Shown here piece by piece: positions 43,555 to 52,673 of a stretch of DNA of 64,000 bases. The translations under genes and the position numbers were made by a program. The number at the start of each line of letters is the position of its first letter. Within the stretch, counting starts at the first letter, position 1. The stretch covers positions 186,001 to 250,000 of the forward strand of contig NZ_DAIRVK010000005.1 in the NCBI RefSeq assembly GCF_036802865.1. Direction: 5' to 3'. This stretch comes from Sulfurospirillum sp036802865 (GTDB lineage Bacteria > Campylobacterota > Campylobacteria > Campylobacterales > Sulfurospirillaceae). The notes beneath the pieces are model-generated. The model saw only the letters and a list, made by a program, of their open reading frames with translations. It was not told the DNA's origin and did not search any database.

Positions 43555-44114
43555 TGAAACTAAACCTACGACCTTACCTTTGGTATAAGCTACTCAATTC
43601 TCTCTTTTTTGGGCTTGCGGTAGGTAGTGTTTTTGTGCTTTACACACCGCTTGAGCCTTCCGTGTTTTCATTAGGAGGCATTGGGTTAGCCGTAGGTTTA
43701 CTGGTCGTGGCAAAAGTGTACGAGAAGATGATGAATCTTCTCGTCTTTTACCGCATCACTCTTTTAGTCGAGTTTTTGGCATTATTGATTATTGTCAGTT
43801 TTCTCATCTTTCAGTATAGCTATACCAATGTTCTTTTTATCTACATCTCATACCAACTTACGTTTGTATTTGGTAATTACCTTATGCGTATGGAAACGCT
43901 TGCACTTAAGCGTACAACGTTGCTCTCTTTTGCAGATGTTGTTAAACAACAAGGCTATCTTGCGGGGATGGTAATTTCGTATCTTTTTTACAAAATTGTT
44001 GAATTTTTTGGCATTCTAAATAAAGAAACCCAAGTTTATTTTCTGCATAGTCTGCTTTTGGTAGTCCAAATCGTAATTATTTACTGTGTTTTGAAAGCAT
44101 TTCGTTCACGTTAA
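43554..44114 (+). CDS. small polytopic membrane protein coupled to the TonB receptor
   Basis: A 186-residue protein with about five hydrophobic helices (LYTPLEPSVFSLGGIGLAVG region, LLVEFLALLIIVSFLIF, FIYISYQLTFVFGNYLM, QIVIIYCVLKAF). I do not recognise the family. Its ATG overlaps the receptor stop codon (TAATG), suggesting joint function, for instance inner-membrane handling of the imported ligand. Six-helix half-transporters are one possibility. Confidence 0.6.
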   Translation: MKLNLRPYLWYKLLNSLFFGLAVGSVFVLYTPLEPSVFSLGGIGLAVGLLVVAKVYEKMMNLLVFYRITLLVEFLALLIIVSFLIFQYSYTNVLFIYISYQLTFVFGNYLMRMETLALKRTTLLSFADVVKQQGYLAGMVISYLFYKIVEFFGILNKETQVYFLHSLLLVVQIVIIYCVLKAFRSR

Positions 44115-44173
44115 GCCTCTCTTTCAGGAAGAAAGATTACAATAAAGCTAATTTGAAATAGTAAGGATTGTGC

Positions 44174-46069
44174 TTGCATCGTGAAGAAAACACGTTGTTT
44201 CATATGTTTATTAAGACGTATGAGCAGAACAAAGAGAAGAAAGCCTTTATCTATAAGGTAGCAGATAAAGAATTTGAAGTGAGTTATGAAAAGTTATTTG
44301 AGGATGTTTTGGTTCTTTCTCGAGCTTTTAAAGCAAAAAAGATCGAGAAAGGCTCTAAAGTTATGTTTTTGTGTGACAACCGCTATGAGTGGATGGTCAC
44401 AGATTTGGCACTTGTTTCACTTGGAGCGATAAGTATTCCACGTGGATGCGACACTCCTACACAAGAGCTTGAGTTTATTCTTTCTCATTCTGGGGCAGAA
44501 TTTCTGATCGTTGAAGACGAGCAAGTCTATATTCGACATGAGATGATGCTGAACGGGTTGAAACTCAAAGCTATTTTTATTTTGGAAGCTCCCAAAGTTC
44601 ACTCACTTTTAAGCAATATTTATTCATACAAAGATATTTTAAAAGACAGAACGATTCATCATAATGAAGTTGAAATGTTTATAACAGCGGGTAAAGATAT
44701 TGTGGATGAAGAAGATATTTGTACCCTCATCTACACTTCTGGAACAACTGGAACTCCAAAAGGGGTTATTTTAAGCCATAAAAACATTATGTACAATGTT
44801 CGTGAACTGCCCCCATTGATTGCACTTGAGAGCAGTGATGTTTGGGTTTCTATTCTTCCCTCATGGCATATTTTTGAGCGAGCAGCAGAGTATGTGGCTC
44901 TTTCTCAAGGATGTTGTACTGTTTACTCGACCATCAAGACCTTTGCGGCCGATTTAGAGCATTATAAACCGACTATCGTAGCAACCGTTCCAAGGCTTTG
45001 GGAGTCGATGTACACAAAGATTATTACAGCTTTGGAGAAAAAAGATCCTAAAAAAGCTAAATTGTTTAATAAACTTGTTGCGATTTCAGCTGCATATAAC
45101 CAAGCAGAACGTGTTTTAAAAGATGAACTTCCTTGTTTTGAAAAACGTTCATTTCTCTTTACGTATAAAGATAAAACGATTGCTTTTTTTAAGTGTTTAC
45201 TGCTTGCCCCTCTGAATGCCTTTGCAAAGAAAAAATTAGCACTGGTGCAAGCAAAATTTGGTGGAAGACTACGACTTGCCGTGAGTGGTGGTGGAGCTTT
45301 GCCTGATTTTTTAGATACTTGGATTGATGCGATTGGGATTCGCATTGTCAATGCCTATGGTATGACTGAATGTGCGCCAGTGATCGCAGGACGCGCACTA
45401 AGCTGTTATACTTTTTCGACATTAGGACTCCCGACCAAAGATACTGAGCTTAAAATTGTCAATAAAGAAGGCGATCAACTTGGTGCGGGTGAAGTGGGTG
45501 AGATTTGGGTGAGAGGCGAGCAGATAATGCGTGGATACTATAAAAACGCCGAAGAAAATGCAAAGTCTTTCACCGAAAAGGGCTTCTTTAAAACGGGTGA
45601 TCTTGGTAAATTGACACTGAGGGGTGAATTAGTCATTACAGGTCGTTCCAAAGAAATCATCGTACTTGCCAGTGGCGAAAATGTTGACCCTAGCCGGATT
45701 GAATCGACCATTTCAATGTTGCCATTTATTACCGATGCTATTTTAGTTGGGCATACTAAAAAGGGTCTTGGTGCACTGATTGTGCCTGATTTTGATAAGC
45801 TCAAAGAGTATGTCGCGGTACATTTCAACAAAGCAGTTCATAACATTGAGCAAGTGATGGAAGATAAACAGATTGTTGCGAAGATCAAAAGTGAAATGAA
45901 CGATCTGTTGCATCAAAGACAAGGGTTTAAACCATTTGAAAAACTACAAAATATTCATTTTTTAGAGAAAGAATTTACCGTAGGTGAAGAACTTACCAAT
46001 ACACTTAAAAAGAAACGTCACGTTATAGAAAAAAAATACAAAGAGATTATCGACAAATTTATTCATTAA
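44174..46069 (+). CDS. long-chain fatty acid--CoA ligase
   Basis: A 631-residue adenylate-forming acyl-CoA synthetase (FadD/FAA type). Motifs: TLIYTSGTTGTPKGVILSH, VNAYGMTECAPVIAG, KTGDLGKL and the C-terminal LVITGRSKEIIVLASGENV. The length and the inserted region (EKKDPKKAKLFNKLVAISAA) match eukaryote-like long-chain forms. The start is not ATG: TTG at 44174 has AAGGA six bases before it, while a TTG at 44168 is too close. Ten bases separate it from the beta-CASP gene. Confidence 0.88.
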   Translation: MHREENTLFHMFIKTYEQNKEKKAFIYKVADKEFEVSYEKLFEDVLVLSRAFKAKKIEKGSKVMFLCDNRYEWMVTDLALVSLGAISIPRGCDTPTQELEFILSHSGAEFLIVEDEQVYIRHEMMLNGLKLKAIFILEAPKVHSLLSNIYSYKDILKDRTIHHNEVEMFITAGKDIVDEEDICTLIYTSGTTGTPKGVILSHKNIMYNVRELPPLIALESSDVWVSILPSWHIFERAAEYVALSQGCCTVYSTIKTFAADLEHYKPTIVATVPRLWESMYTKIITALEKKDPKKAKLFNKLVAISAAYNQAERVLKDELPCFEKRSFLFTYKDKTIAFFKCLLLAPLNAFAKKKLALVQAKFGGRLRLAVSGGGALPDFLDTWIDAIGIRIVNAYGMTECAPVIAGRALSCYTFSTLGLPTKDTELKIVNKEGDQLGAGEVGEIWVRGEQIMRGYYKNAEENAKSFTEKGFFKTGDLGKLTLRGELVITGRSKEIIVLASGENVDPSRIESTISMLPFITDAILVGHTKKGLGALIVPDFDKLKEYVAVHFNKAVHNIEQVMEDKQIVAKIKSEMNDLLHQRQGFKPFEKLQNIHFLEKEFTVGEELTNTLKKKRHVIEKKYKEIIDKFIH

Positions 46070-46079
46070 AGGGGCTATT

Positions 46080-47474
46080 ATGGCAAAAGTCACATCGTAT
46101 GGTGCAGCTTCCATGGTTACAGGTTCATGTCACTTGTTAGAGATTCAATCCGTTAAAATTTTAATTGATTGTGGAATGATTCAAGGTGAACTTTGGAAGA
46201 GCAACTATGAGCCTTTTCCTTTTGATGTAACCTCGCTTGATTATTTGATTTTAACACATGCCCATATCGATCATATCGGTAGAGTTCCTAAGCTGATTAA
46301 AGAGGGTTTCAGAGGGGAAATTATCTCAACCAATGCAACGCTTGATATCGCTTATATTATGCTCTTAGACAGTGCAGGGTTATTGCAAGAAGAGTATGAA
46401 ACACAGCTGCGAAAAGCCCTTCGTAGAGGTGATGAAAGCACGGTACAAGAACCGCTTTATACCAAAGAGCATGTTGAACAACTGTTTAGTAAAAAAATGC
46501 ATCGTATCCAATACGAGGAAGTTGTCACTCTCGCTCCTTTTGCAAAACTTACGTTTCACAACGCAGGGCACATTATGGGGAGTGCTTTTGTTGAATTCAA
46601 TTATGAAGAAGATACATTGCATAAAAGTGTTGTTTTCTCAGGTGATCTTGGAAGTAAAAACCGTTTATTGCTCAACAATCTTAGCACCATAGAACATGCA
46701 GACACCCTTTTTATCGAATCAACGTATGGCGATAGAGAACACAGAGCCTTAGATGAGAGCGTTAAAGAGTTTAAAGAAGCAGTCATGCAAACGCTTGAAG
46801 AGGGCGGTAATGTCGTTATTCCTTCGTTTGCTTTAGAGCGAACTCAAGAAATTTTGTGGTTGTTACATCAGATGCATCAATCAGGAGAATTGCACAATTG
46901 TCATGTCTTTTTAGACAGTCCTTTAGCCATTGAAGCAACAAAAATTTATCAAAAATATCCTGCACAACTCAATCAAACTTTGGGCTTACGTGTAAGCCTT
47001 GGTGACGATCCTTTCTCTTTTCCTGAGCTTCAATATACGCCTCGCAAAAAAGATTCAATGGACATTAATGAGGTTGAAAAACGTGCTATTATCATCGCTG
47101 GAAGTGGTATGTGTAATGGTGGTAGAGTGCTGCACCATCTTAAACAACGTATTTGGAATCCTAAAAATGCCATTATATTTGTCGGGTTTCAAGTTAAAGG
47201 AACGTTGGGACGTGATATTATCGATGGAGAGCAATTTATCCGCATTTACGGCGAAGATATTAAAGTGCGTGCTAAACTCTATACGATTAATGGTCTTTCT
47301 GCACATGCGGATCGTGCTGATATGCTAGCATGGATTAAGCATATCAAAGGATTAAATACTATTTATTTGATTCACGGAGAAATAGATAAATTAGAGCTTT
47401 TTAAAGCGTATTTGAAAGAAAATGTCGAAAGTAAGGTACATATTGTCAAAAAAGCAGAGTCAATCTATCTGTAA
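46080..47474 (+). CDS. MBL-fold beta-CASP RNase-like protein
   Basis: A 464-residue metallo-beta-lactamase nuclease related to CPSF73/RNase J-like exonucleases. Metal motif: LTHAHIDHIGRVP; other ligands are in NAGHIMGSAF and FSGDLG. The beta-CASP domain contains ESTYGDREH and SFALERTQEILW, and the RMMBL end has INGLSAHADRADML and IHGE. It probably processes RNA in the cytoplasm. Likely co-transcribed with the acyl-CoA ligase. Confidence 0.88.
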   Translation: MAKVTSYGAASMVTGSCHLLEIQSVKILIDCGMIQGELWKSNYEPFPFDVTSLDYLILTHAHIDHIGRVPKLIKEGFRGEIISTNATLDIAYIMLLDSAGLLQEEYETQLRKALRRGDESTVQEPLYTKEHVEQLFSKKMHRIQYEEVVTLAPFAKLTFHNAGHIMGSAFVEFNYEEDTLHKSVVFSGDLGSKNRLLLNNLSTIEHADTLFIESTYGDREHRALDESVKEFKEAVMQTLEEGGNVVIPSFALERTQEILWLLHQMHQSGELHNCHVFLDSPLAIEATKIYQKYPAQLNQTLGLRVSLGDDPFSFPELQYTPRKKDSMDINEVEKRAIIIAGSGMCNGGRVLHHLKQRIWNPKNAIIFVGFQVKGTLGRDIIDGEQFIRIYGEDIKVRAKLYTINGLSAHADRADMLAWIKHIKGLNTIYLIHGEIDKLELFKAYLKENVESKVHIVKKAESIYL

Positions 47475-47477
47475 AAT

Positions 47478-47507
47478 TGACAATTTTGATTTGAAAATGT
47501 TATAGTT
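47478..47507 (+). promoter_or_regulatory. sigma-70-like promoter upstream of the hybrid kinase
   Basis: TTGACA (47478-47483) and TATAGT (47502-47507) with an 18-bp spacer, about 95 bp before the gene at 47602. A hairpin with 10-bp arms follows at 47520-47546 in the leader. Confidence 0.5.
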
Positions 47508-47601
47508 TATTTTAACTTCGTTTATGTCCTTAAAAAGGGCATAAACTTGTGTATATGAGTGGTTTATACCGTAAAATAGCTTTTAGAAAGAGTCAATCAA
47601 A

Positions 47602-50499
47602 ATGATTAGAGCAATGCTGTACCGTGTATCTTTATTGCAAGCTTTAGCGGTGATGATTATTATCTCTTTACTCTTACCATTACCTCTTTTGATGCTGACA
47701 TATGCCAATAGTACTTACAAAAGTAAACAAGAAACATTTACAACACTCAATACCAAAAAATTCAATCTCTCGTCTGCAATTTTTGTAGAGTCACTGTGGA
47801 ATTTTTACCCAGAATTAGGGCAAAAAATGCTCGATCAACTGTTACTTGACCCTAATATACAGTTTGTTTATGTCAAAGATAACAATGAAAAACTTTTTTT
47901 GGGATGGGAACACAAAAATAGAGATGCAAATAACGATGACACGCTTTTTTTACATAAAATATTAGAAAAAGACAATGTGGTTGTTGGCTCATTGGAAATG
48001 GGCTTTAAGCGTCAAGATCTTATTGATTCTATTATGGCAGATCTAACACTCTTTGGTACCATACTCTTTTTTCAAATCCTCTTTTTAGTGCTTCTTCTTT
48101 CATGGATCTATTACTATAAAATCATCAAACCCATCAGACGCTTAGTGGGGCACTCCAATCTTTTAGCGCAGCAAAAACTTGAAGAGCCTTTTGCGTGGGA
48201 TGAAAACGACGAAATTGGCACACTTGGGTTTGCTCTCGATAAAACACGCATTAAACTCAAAGGCTTTTTTGACACACTCAAACATGAAAATGAGCTATTG
48301 GATGAGAAAGTAAAGCAACGTACACAAGAACTTGAAGATGCCAGCCGCTATAAATCAGAATTTTTAGCCAACATGAGCCATGAAATTAGAACACCCATGA
48401 ATGCCATTATGGGGATGTCGCACCTCCTGAGTAAAACGGCTATGAACAGTACTCAAGCCAGTTATGTGGGGAAAATCAAAGAGGCTTCTTCTGTGTTGCT
48501 TCGAATTATCAATGATATTTTGGATTTTTCTAAAATAGAAGCCGGTAAAATGGACGTTGAATCTGTTGCATTTGATTTGCATAAAGAACTCAAAAAAAGC
48601 AGTTCGATTTTCTCTGTTCTTGCTAAAGAAAAAGGGATAGATTTTCAGTGTGATTTTGTAGAGACAAATCGCTTTTTCAAAGGCGATCCATGCAAAATGA
48701 TGCAAATCATCAACAATTTTATAAGTAATGCAATCAAATTTACCAAAGAGGGTGCTGTTGTTCTGAGTGTTCAAGAAGAGCTTCATGCGGACAATAGCGC
48801 AATGTTGACGTTCAATGTACGAGACAGCGGTATGGGCATTCCTAAAGAGAAGCAATCACTCTTGTTTAAGGCATTTGGTCAGCTTGATGCTTCTATTACA
48901 CGAAAGCATGGTGGAACGGGTCTTGGGCTTTATATCTGTACCCAACTTGCTGAAATGATGCATGGACATATTAGCTTAGAGAGCGAAGAGGGTAGAGGGA
49001 GTCTTTTTAGCTTAACGCTTACACTACCAATAGCAAAAGGGTTAGAGCTTCAGCATGAAAATAGTGCTGGTGGATACGAACCGTTGCGTATTTTACTTAT
49101 TGAAGACCAGAAAAAAGTAAGTGATATGCTTTGTGAGATTATTCGTTCATTTGGTTTTTTTGTGACTTCTCAAAAAAGTAATGAAGACATTGTCAGTACA
49201 ATTCAAACGATAGCAAAACCTTTTCATTTGGTTATTCTTGATTATGAACTTGCAAAAGGAGCCAATGGGGCTGATTTTTATGTGAAGTTGTCACAAAAAG
49301 TCGATGTTGAGCACTTACCTTCGTTTTTAATGATTGCTACCAATGATGATGTTGAGATCAAAAATCGCATCAATAGTGTTGGTATTCGATCCTTTTTGAA
49401 AAAACCTATTAATCCTTCTATGCTTTACGATGAGTTGGTATCATTATGCTCTGTGGCTACGCAGACGCCTCTTTTTGATCCTTCCAAAATCGATCTTTCT
49501 CAAAAGCGTGTTTTGATTGTGGAAGATAATGATATTAATCTTGAAGTAGCAACGTATTTGCTCAAAGAGACCCATGCTAAAGTTGAGATCGCACGTAACG
49601 GGTTGGAAGCAGTTGAAATGATTCAAGAGCACGAATATCCCTTTGATCTTATTTTGATGGATGTTCAGATGCCAATTATGGATGGGTATGAAGCAACACG
49701 TATTATTCGTAAAGAGCTTAATGTTTTAACGCCTATTGTAGCGATGACAGCCAATGTTATGGTGCAAGATGTTGAAAAATGCATTCAAGCGGGAATGGAT
49801 GCGCATATTGGTAAACCTTTTGAAGTTGAAGATTTTTACGGCACTCTTTTAGAGGCTTTACATGTCAGTCTTACCCTTTCTCCAAAACAACAGTCAAATA
49901 CTCATAAACGTGTCAAACAACATTTTGCAAAGAAAGATGCCATTAAAAAATTAGGTGGCAATGAAGCTTTGTGGCAAAAGCTTTTTGTGAGCTTTTTTGC
50001 GACTTACCTTGAACTTCCAAGCAAGCTTAACGCTTTGATTAAAAACAATGAAATCGCTATGCTCATTGATTATGTTCACACTACCAAGGGACTGTGTGGA
50101 ACAATAGGTGTTCTAATGCTTGAGCAACACCTTAGTGCATTAGAGCAGTTTTTAAAAGAGAAAAACACCCTAGAAGGCATTGCTTTGGATGCAATTTTTG
50201 AAGAGCATCGCTCTTTGATAAGCACGTTACACAGCGAATATGACAAAATTGACCTTTCAAACAGTACCTTGGGGATACAAGTACATGAAGATAAGCAAGT
50301 GCTAGCAGAGATATTTAAAGAGCTGAAGCTGGCACTGGATACGTCCAATGTCTCTAAAGTCAATCTTCTTTTAGACCAACTTGCAACGCATGAAACTGTA
50401 CGTGAACATGAAGCTTTTAAAGCACTTTTATTGGCATGTAAAAGTTTTGATTTTGATGCGGCAACGATGAGCTTAACGCATTTGAGTGAGGAGATATAA
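47602..50499 (+). CDS. hybrid sensor histidine kinase (HAMP-HisKA-HATPase-REC-REC-Hpt)
   Basis: A 965-residue BarA-like hybrid kinase. Two membrane helices (about 15-35 and 150-175) flank a periplasmic sensor of about 115 residues; a HAMP and coiled coil follow. HisKA has FLANMSHEIRTPMNAIMG; HATPase has NNFISNAIKFTKEG and KHGGTGLGLYICTQLAEMM. Receiver one (LLIEDQKK, LVILDYEL, FLKKP) and receiver two (LIVEDNDIN, LILMDVQMPIMDG) both keep the phospho-Asp. The C-terminal Hpt has its His in DYVHTTKGLCG. Three bases separate it from the HD-GYP regulator, its likely target. Confidence 0.93.
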   Translation: MIRAMLYRVSLLQALAVMIIISLLLPLPLLMLTYANSTYKSKQETFTTLNTKKFNLSSAIFVESLWNFYPELGQKMLDQLLLDPNIQFVYVKDNNEKLFLGWEHKNRDANNDDTLFLHKILEKDNVVVGSLEMGFKRQDLIDSIMADLTLFGTILFFQILFLVLLLSWIYYYKIIKPIRRLVGHSNLLAQQKLEEPFAWDENDEIGTLGFALDKTRIKLKGFFDTLKHENELLDEKVKQRTQELEDASRYKSEFLANMSHEIRTPMNAIMGMSHLLSKTAMNSTQASYVGKIKEASSVLLRIINDILDFSKIEAGKMDVESVAFDLHKELKKSSSIFSVLAKEKGIDFQCDFVETNRFFKGDPCKMMQIINNFISNAIKFTKEGAVVLSVQEELHADNSAMLTFNVRDSGMGIPKEKQSLLFKAFGQLDASITRKHGGTGLGLYICTQLAEMMHGHISLESEEGRGSLFSLTLTLPIAKGLELQHENSAGGYEPLRILLIEDQKKVSDMLCEIIRSFGFFVTSQKSNEDIVSTIQTIAKPFHLVILDYELAKGANGADFYVKLSQKVDVEHLPSFLMIATNDDVEIKNRINSVGIRSFLKKPINPSMLYDELVSLCSVATQTPLFDPSKIDLSQKRVLIVEDNDINLEVATYLLKETHAKVEIARNGLEAVEMIQEHEYPFDLILMDVQMPIMDGYEATRIIRKELNVLTPIVAMTANVMVQDVEKCIQAGMDAHIGKPFEVEDFYGTLLEALHVSLTLSPKQQSNTHKRVKQHFAKKDAIKKLGGNEALWQKLFVSFFATYLELPSKLNALIKNNEIAMLIDYVHTTKGLCGTIGVLMLEQHLSALEQFLKEKNTLEGIALDAIFEEHRSLISTLHSEYDKIDLSNSTLGIQVHEDKQVLAEIFKELKLALDTSNVSKVNLLLDQLATHETVREHEAFKALLLACKSFDFDAATMSLTHLSEEI

Positions 50500-50502
50500 C
50501 GT

Positions 50503-51522
50503 ATGGCTAAAATTTTAGTAATTGATGATACTCCTGAATACATCGAAATGTTAAGCTCCATTCTCAATGAATATGAAGTTTATGCAGCAAAAGAGGGAAA
50601 GAAAGGGCTATCTTTAGCCGAAGCCATACTTCCTGATTTGATTTTGCTCGATATTAATATGCCGTTTATGACAGGCTATGAAGTGTGTCGCAGACTGAAA
50701 CAAATGGATAAAGTTCGCAATATTCCTGTCATTTTTTTGACTGCCAACGATGGCAGTGATTATGAAGAGATAGGGTTCAATTTAGGTGCTGTAGATTTTA
50801 TTGCCAAGCCTTTTCATGCGAGCCTTTTAAAAGCTAGAGTGAAAACACACATCTCTTTGTACCAGCTTCAATCAAATCTTCAACAACAAGTTGATACTCA
50901 AACAGAAGAAATTCGTAAACTCAATCACGAAATGACTTATCTTGCAGCCTCCATTGCTGAACTAAAATCCAAAGAGACAGGGCAACATCTAAGACGTGTT
51001 GCTGAATTTTGTTATCTTTTTTGTAAATTTTTAGGTAAAGATGAAGCCGAGTGTGAGAAAATAAAAATGGCAGCTGTTTTGCATGACATTGGTAAAGTCG
51101 GTATTAGCGATCAAATTTTGAACAAACCTGATAAACTGAATGAGCAAGAGTGGGAAATTATGAAGAACCACTCAATACTTGGATATGACATGCTCATTGA
51201 TTCTGAATTTGAACTTATGCGTTTAGCTGCTACGATTGCATTGGAACACCATGAGCGTTGGGATGGAGCAGGTTATCCTTATGGAAAACAAGGTGAAAAT
51301 ATTGCTTTAGTTGGACGCATTTGCGCTATTGCAGATGTTTTTGATTCATTGTTGGACAAACGCGTTTACAAAGAACCTTGGGAAGAGAAGGTTGTGAGAG
51401 ACTATTTTGTAATGATGCGAGGATCACAGTTTGATCCTACTATTACTGATATTTTATTGGAAAATTTTGATATGTTTATCTATACGTGGAAGTCACTTCA
51501 GCGTTTAGAAGCTCGTCCATGA
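50503..51522 (+). CDS. response regulator with HD-GYP c-di-GMP phosphodiesterase
   Basis: A 339-residue regulator. An N-terminal receiver (ILVIDDTPEY, LILLDINMPFMTG, FIAKPFH) is joined by a coiled coil to an HD-GYP domain. HD-GYP signatures: RVAEFCYLF, VLHDIGKVGISDQILNKP, HHERWDGAGYPYG, and a divergent QFDPTITDILL end. It should hydrolyse c-di-GMP when phosphorylated. Its last bases overlap the next start (ATGA), placing it between the hybrid kinase and a periplasmic binding protein. Confidence 0.92.
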   Translation: MAKILVIDDTPEYIEMLSSILNEYEVYAAKEGKKGLSLAEAILPDLILLDINMPFMTGYEVCRRLKQMDKVRNIPVIFLTANDGSDYEEIGFNLGAVDFIAKPFHASLLKARVKTHISLYQLQSNLQQQVDTQTEEIRKLNHEMTYLAASIAELKSKETGQHLRRVAEFCYLFCKFLGKDEAECEKIKMAAVLHDIGKVGISDQILNKPDKLNEQEWEIMKNHSILGYDMLIDSEFELMRLAATIALEHHERWDGAGYPYGKQGENIALVGRICAIADVFDSLLDKRVYKEPWEEKVVRDYFVMMRGSQFDPTITDILLENFDMFIYTWKSLQRLEARP

Positions 51523-52205
51523 AATACCTTTTACTGATAGCTTTTTTTTCATTCTCTCTTTGCGCTGAAGTTTTCAAAGTTTATACGGAGCAAAGTCCTC
51601 CTTATAATTTTTTAGAAAATGGCCAAGTGAAGGGATACTCAACACGTCTTGTTGAAAAACTTTTTGCGCAAAATGGTCACCAAATTAGTGATAATACTAT
51701 TCAACTCTTACCTTGGGCTAGAGGCTATCATAATGTTTTAAACCAAGAAAATTCAATGCTTTATAGTATGGTTCGTACACCAGAACGTGAAGCGCTTTTT
51801 CAGTGGGTTGGACCTATTGGAAAAATGACATTAGGTATTATTGCCAAAAAAAGTACTCAAATGAAAGTAACAACACTCGAAAGTCTACGTCAGTATAAAA
51901 TAGCAACTATCCCAGATACAGCTTCGGAAAAAGCATTGATAGATATGGGCTTACGCGTAGAATATTTTGAACGTTTTTCTAACCGTACATCACAGCTTAA
52001 AAAACTTCAAGAAAATCGTGTTGATGCCATTGCCTTTAGTGTTGAAGCAGCCTTTTCTCTGTTTAAAGAAATGGGCTGCGATGTTTCTGAATACGAAGTT
52101 GTTTATGTGCTTAAAGAGAGTGACCTTTACTTTGCATTTAGTAAAAACACCAGTCAAAAAATTATTTCTTCTCTGAATGAAACGCTCAAAACCCTCACCA
52201 AGTAG
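51519..52205 (+). CDS. family 3 periplasmic solute-binding protein
   Basis: A 228-residue exported protein with a signal peptide (YLLLIAFFSFSLCA) and a PBPb/SBP_bac_3 domain (VYTEQSPPYNFLENGQVKGY, MVRTPEREALFQWVGPIG, AIAFSVEAAF). The ATG at 51519 overlaps the HD-GYP stop; upstream in-frame codons would remove the signal peptide from the N-terminus. No transporter is nearby. The operon with a kinase whose periplasmic sensor faces the same compartment suggests it delivers the signal. Ligand unknown. Confidence 0.85.
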   Translation: MKYLLLIAFFSFSLCAEVFKVYTEQSPPYNFLENGQVKGYSTRLVEKLFAQNGHQISDNTIQLLPWARGYHNVLNQENSMLYSMVRTPEREALFQWVGPIGKMTLGIIAKKSTQMKVTTLESLRQYKIATIPDTASEKALIDMGLRVEYFERFSNRTSQLKKLQENRVDAIAFSVEAAFSLFKEMGCDVSEYEVVYVLKESDLYFAFSKNTSQKIISSLNETLKTLTK

Positions 52206-52246
52206 TGTTCATATTTCCTTTATTTCTTTTTTAAGCGAAGTAGAGT

Positions 52247-52252
52247 ATAGTT
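52247..52252 (+). promoter_or_regulatory. -10 element upstream of the rod-like gene
   Basis: TATAGT 25 bp before the start at 52277. Confidence 0.35.
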
Positions 52253-52276
52253 GAAAAAAAGGATAAAGGAGCAATC

Positions 52277-52558
52277 ATGCAAATTAATTCTAGTGCCATG
52301 ATGGCTATGTCAAATTGGATGAATAATAGTGCAAGTAACGTTGCAAACGTTAATACTGAGAAGTATAATGCAACGCAAACAACCATCACTGAGCAAAACA
52401 GTGCTATTGTTGCGCAAAGCAGTAAAACGACGCAAGGGACAGATTTAGCGACAGAATTTACCGATCAAATTTCTATTGATAAAAGCTTTGAAGCAAATGC
52501 CACTACTATTAAAACTCAAAATGAAATGCTTGGCAGTTTACTTGATATGAAAGCATAA
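52277..52558 (+). CDS. small flagellar basal-body rod-like protein
   Basis: A 93-residue protein with the two ends of a FlgB/FlgC-type rod protein. The N-terminus has MSNWMNNSASNVANVNTEKY, matching the rod motif with its N-N-xA-N pattern, and the C-terminus SFEANATTIKTQNEMLGSLL matches the flagellar rod C-terminal domain. The middle is missing relative to FlgC (about 135 residues). No other flagellar gene is nearby, so it may be a stand-alone accessory rod protein. AAAGGAG precedes the ATG. Confidence 0.7.
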   Translation: MQINSSAMMAMSNWMNNSASNVANVNTEKYNATQTTITEQNSAIVAQSSKTTQGTDLATEFTDQISIDKSFEANATTIKTQNEMLGSLLDMKA

Positions 52559-52561
52559 TAG

Positions 52562-52592
52562 AGTTCTTGCAAAAACTCATTTTGCAAGAACT
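52562..52592. terminator. hairpin after the rod-like gene
   Basis: AGTTCTTGCAAAA / TTTTGCAAGAACT, perfect 13-bp arms around a 5-nt loop. No T-run follows on the plus strand. Confidence 0.55.
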
Positions 52593-52596
52593 AAAA

Positions 52597-52609
52597 GCAC
52601 CAAAGGTGC
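52597..52609 (-). terminator. terminator for queA
   Basis: GCACC-TTT-GGTGC followed by TTTT when read on the minus strand. A further hairpin lies at 52611-52635 (TGGGT/ACCCA and TTCC/GGAA arms). Confidence 0.55.
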
Positions 52610-52673
52610 GTGGGTATTCCGCCAAGGAAAACCCAGTGTTAAGGTAGTCTTTAGCGTGCTGTAAGAATTTTAA

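Noticed and set aside
44168..44173. TTG at 44168 as the start of the acyl-CoA ligase
   Set aside because: The AAGGA ribosome site is one base away; the TTG at 44174 has proper spacing.
48364..48855. Minus-strand frame inside the hybrid kinase
   Set aside because: Lies entirely opposite the conserved HisKA/HATPase region with no start signals or recognisable domain.
50076..50567. Minus-strand frame across the kinase and HD-GYP junction
   Set aside because: Antisense to the Hpt domain and a translational junction; no homology or ribosome site.
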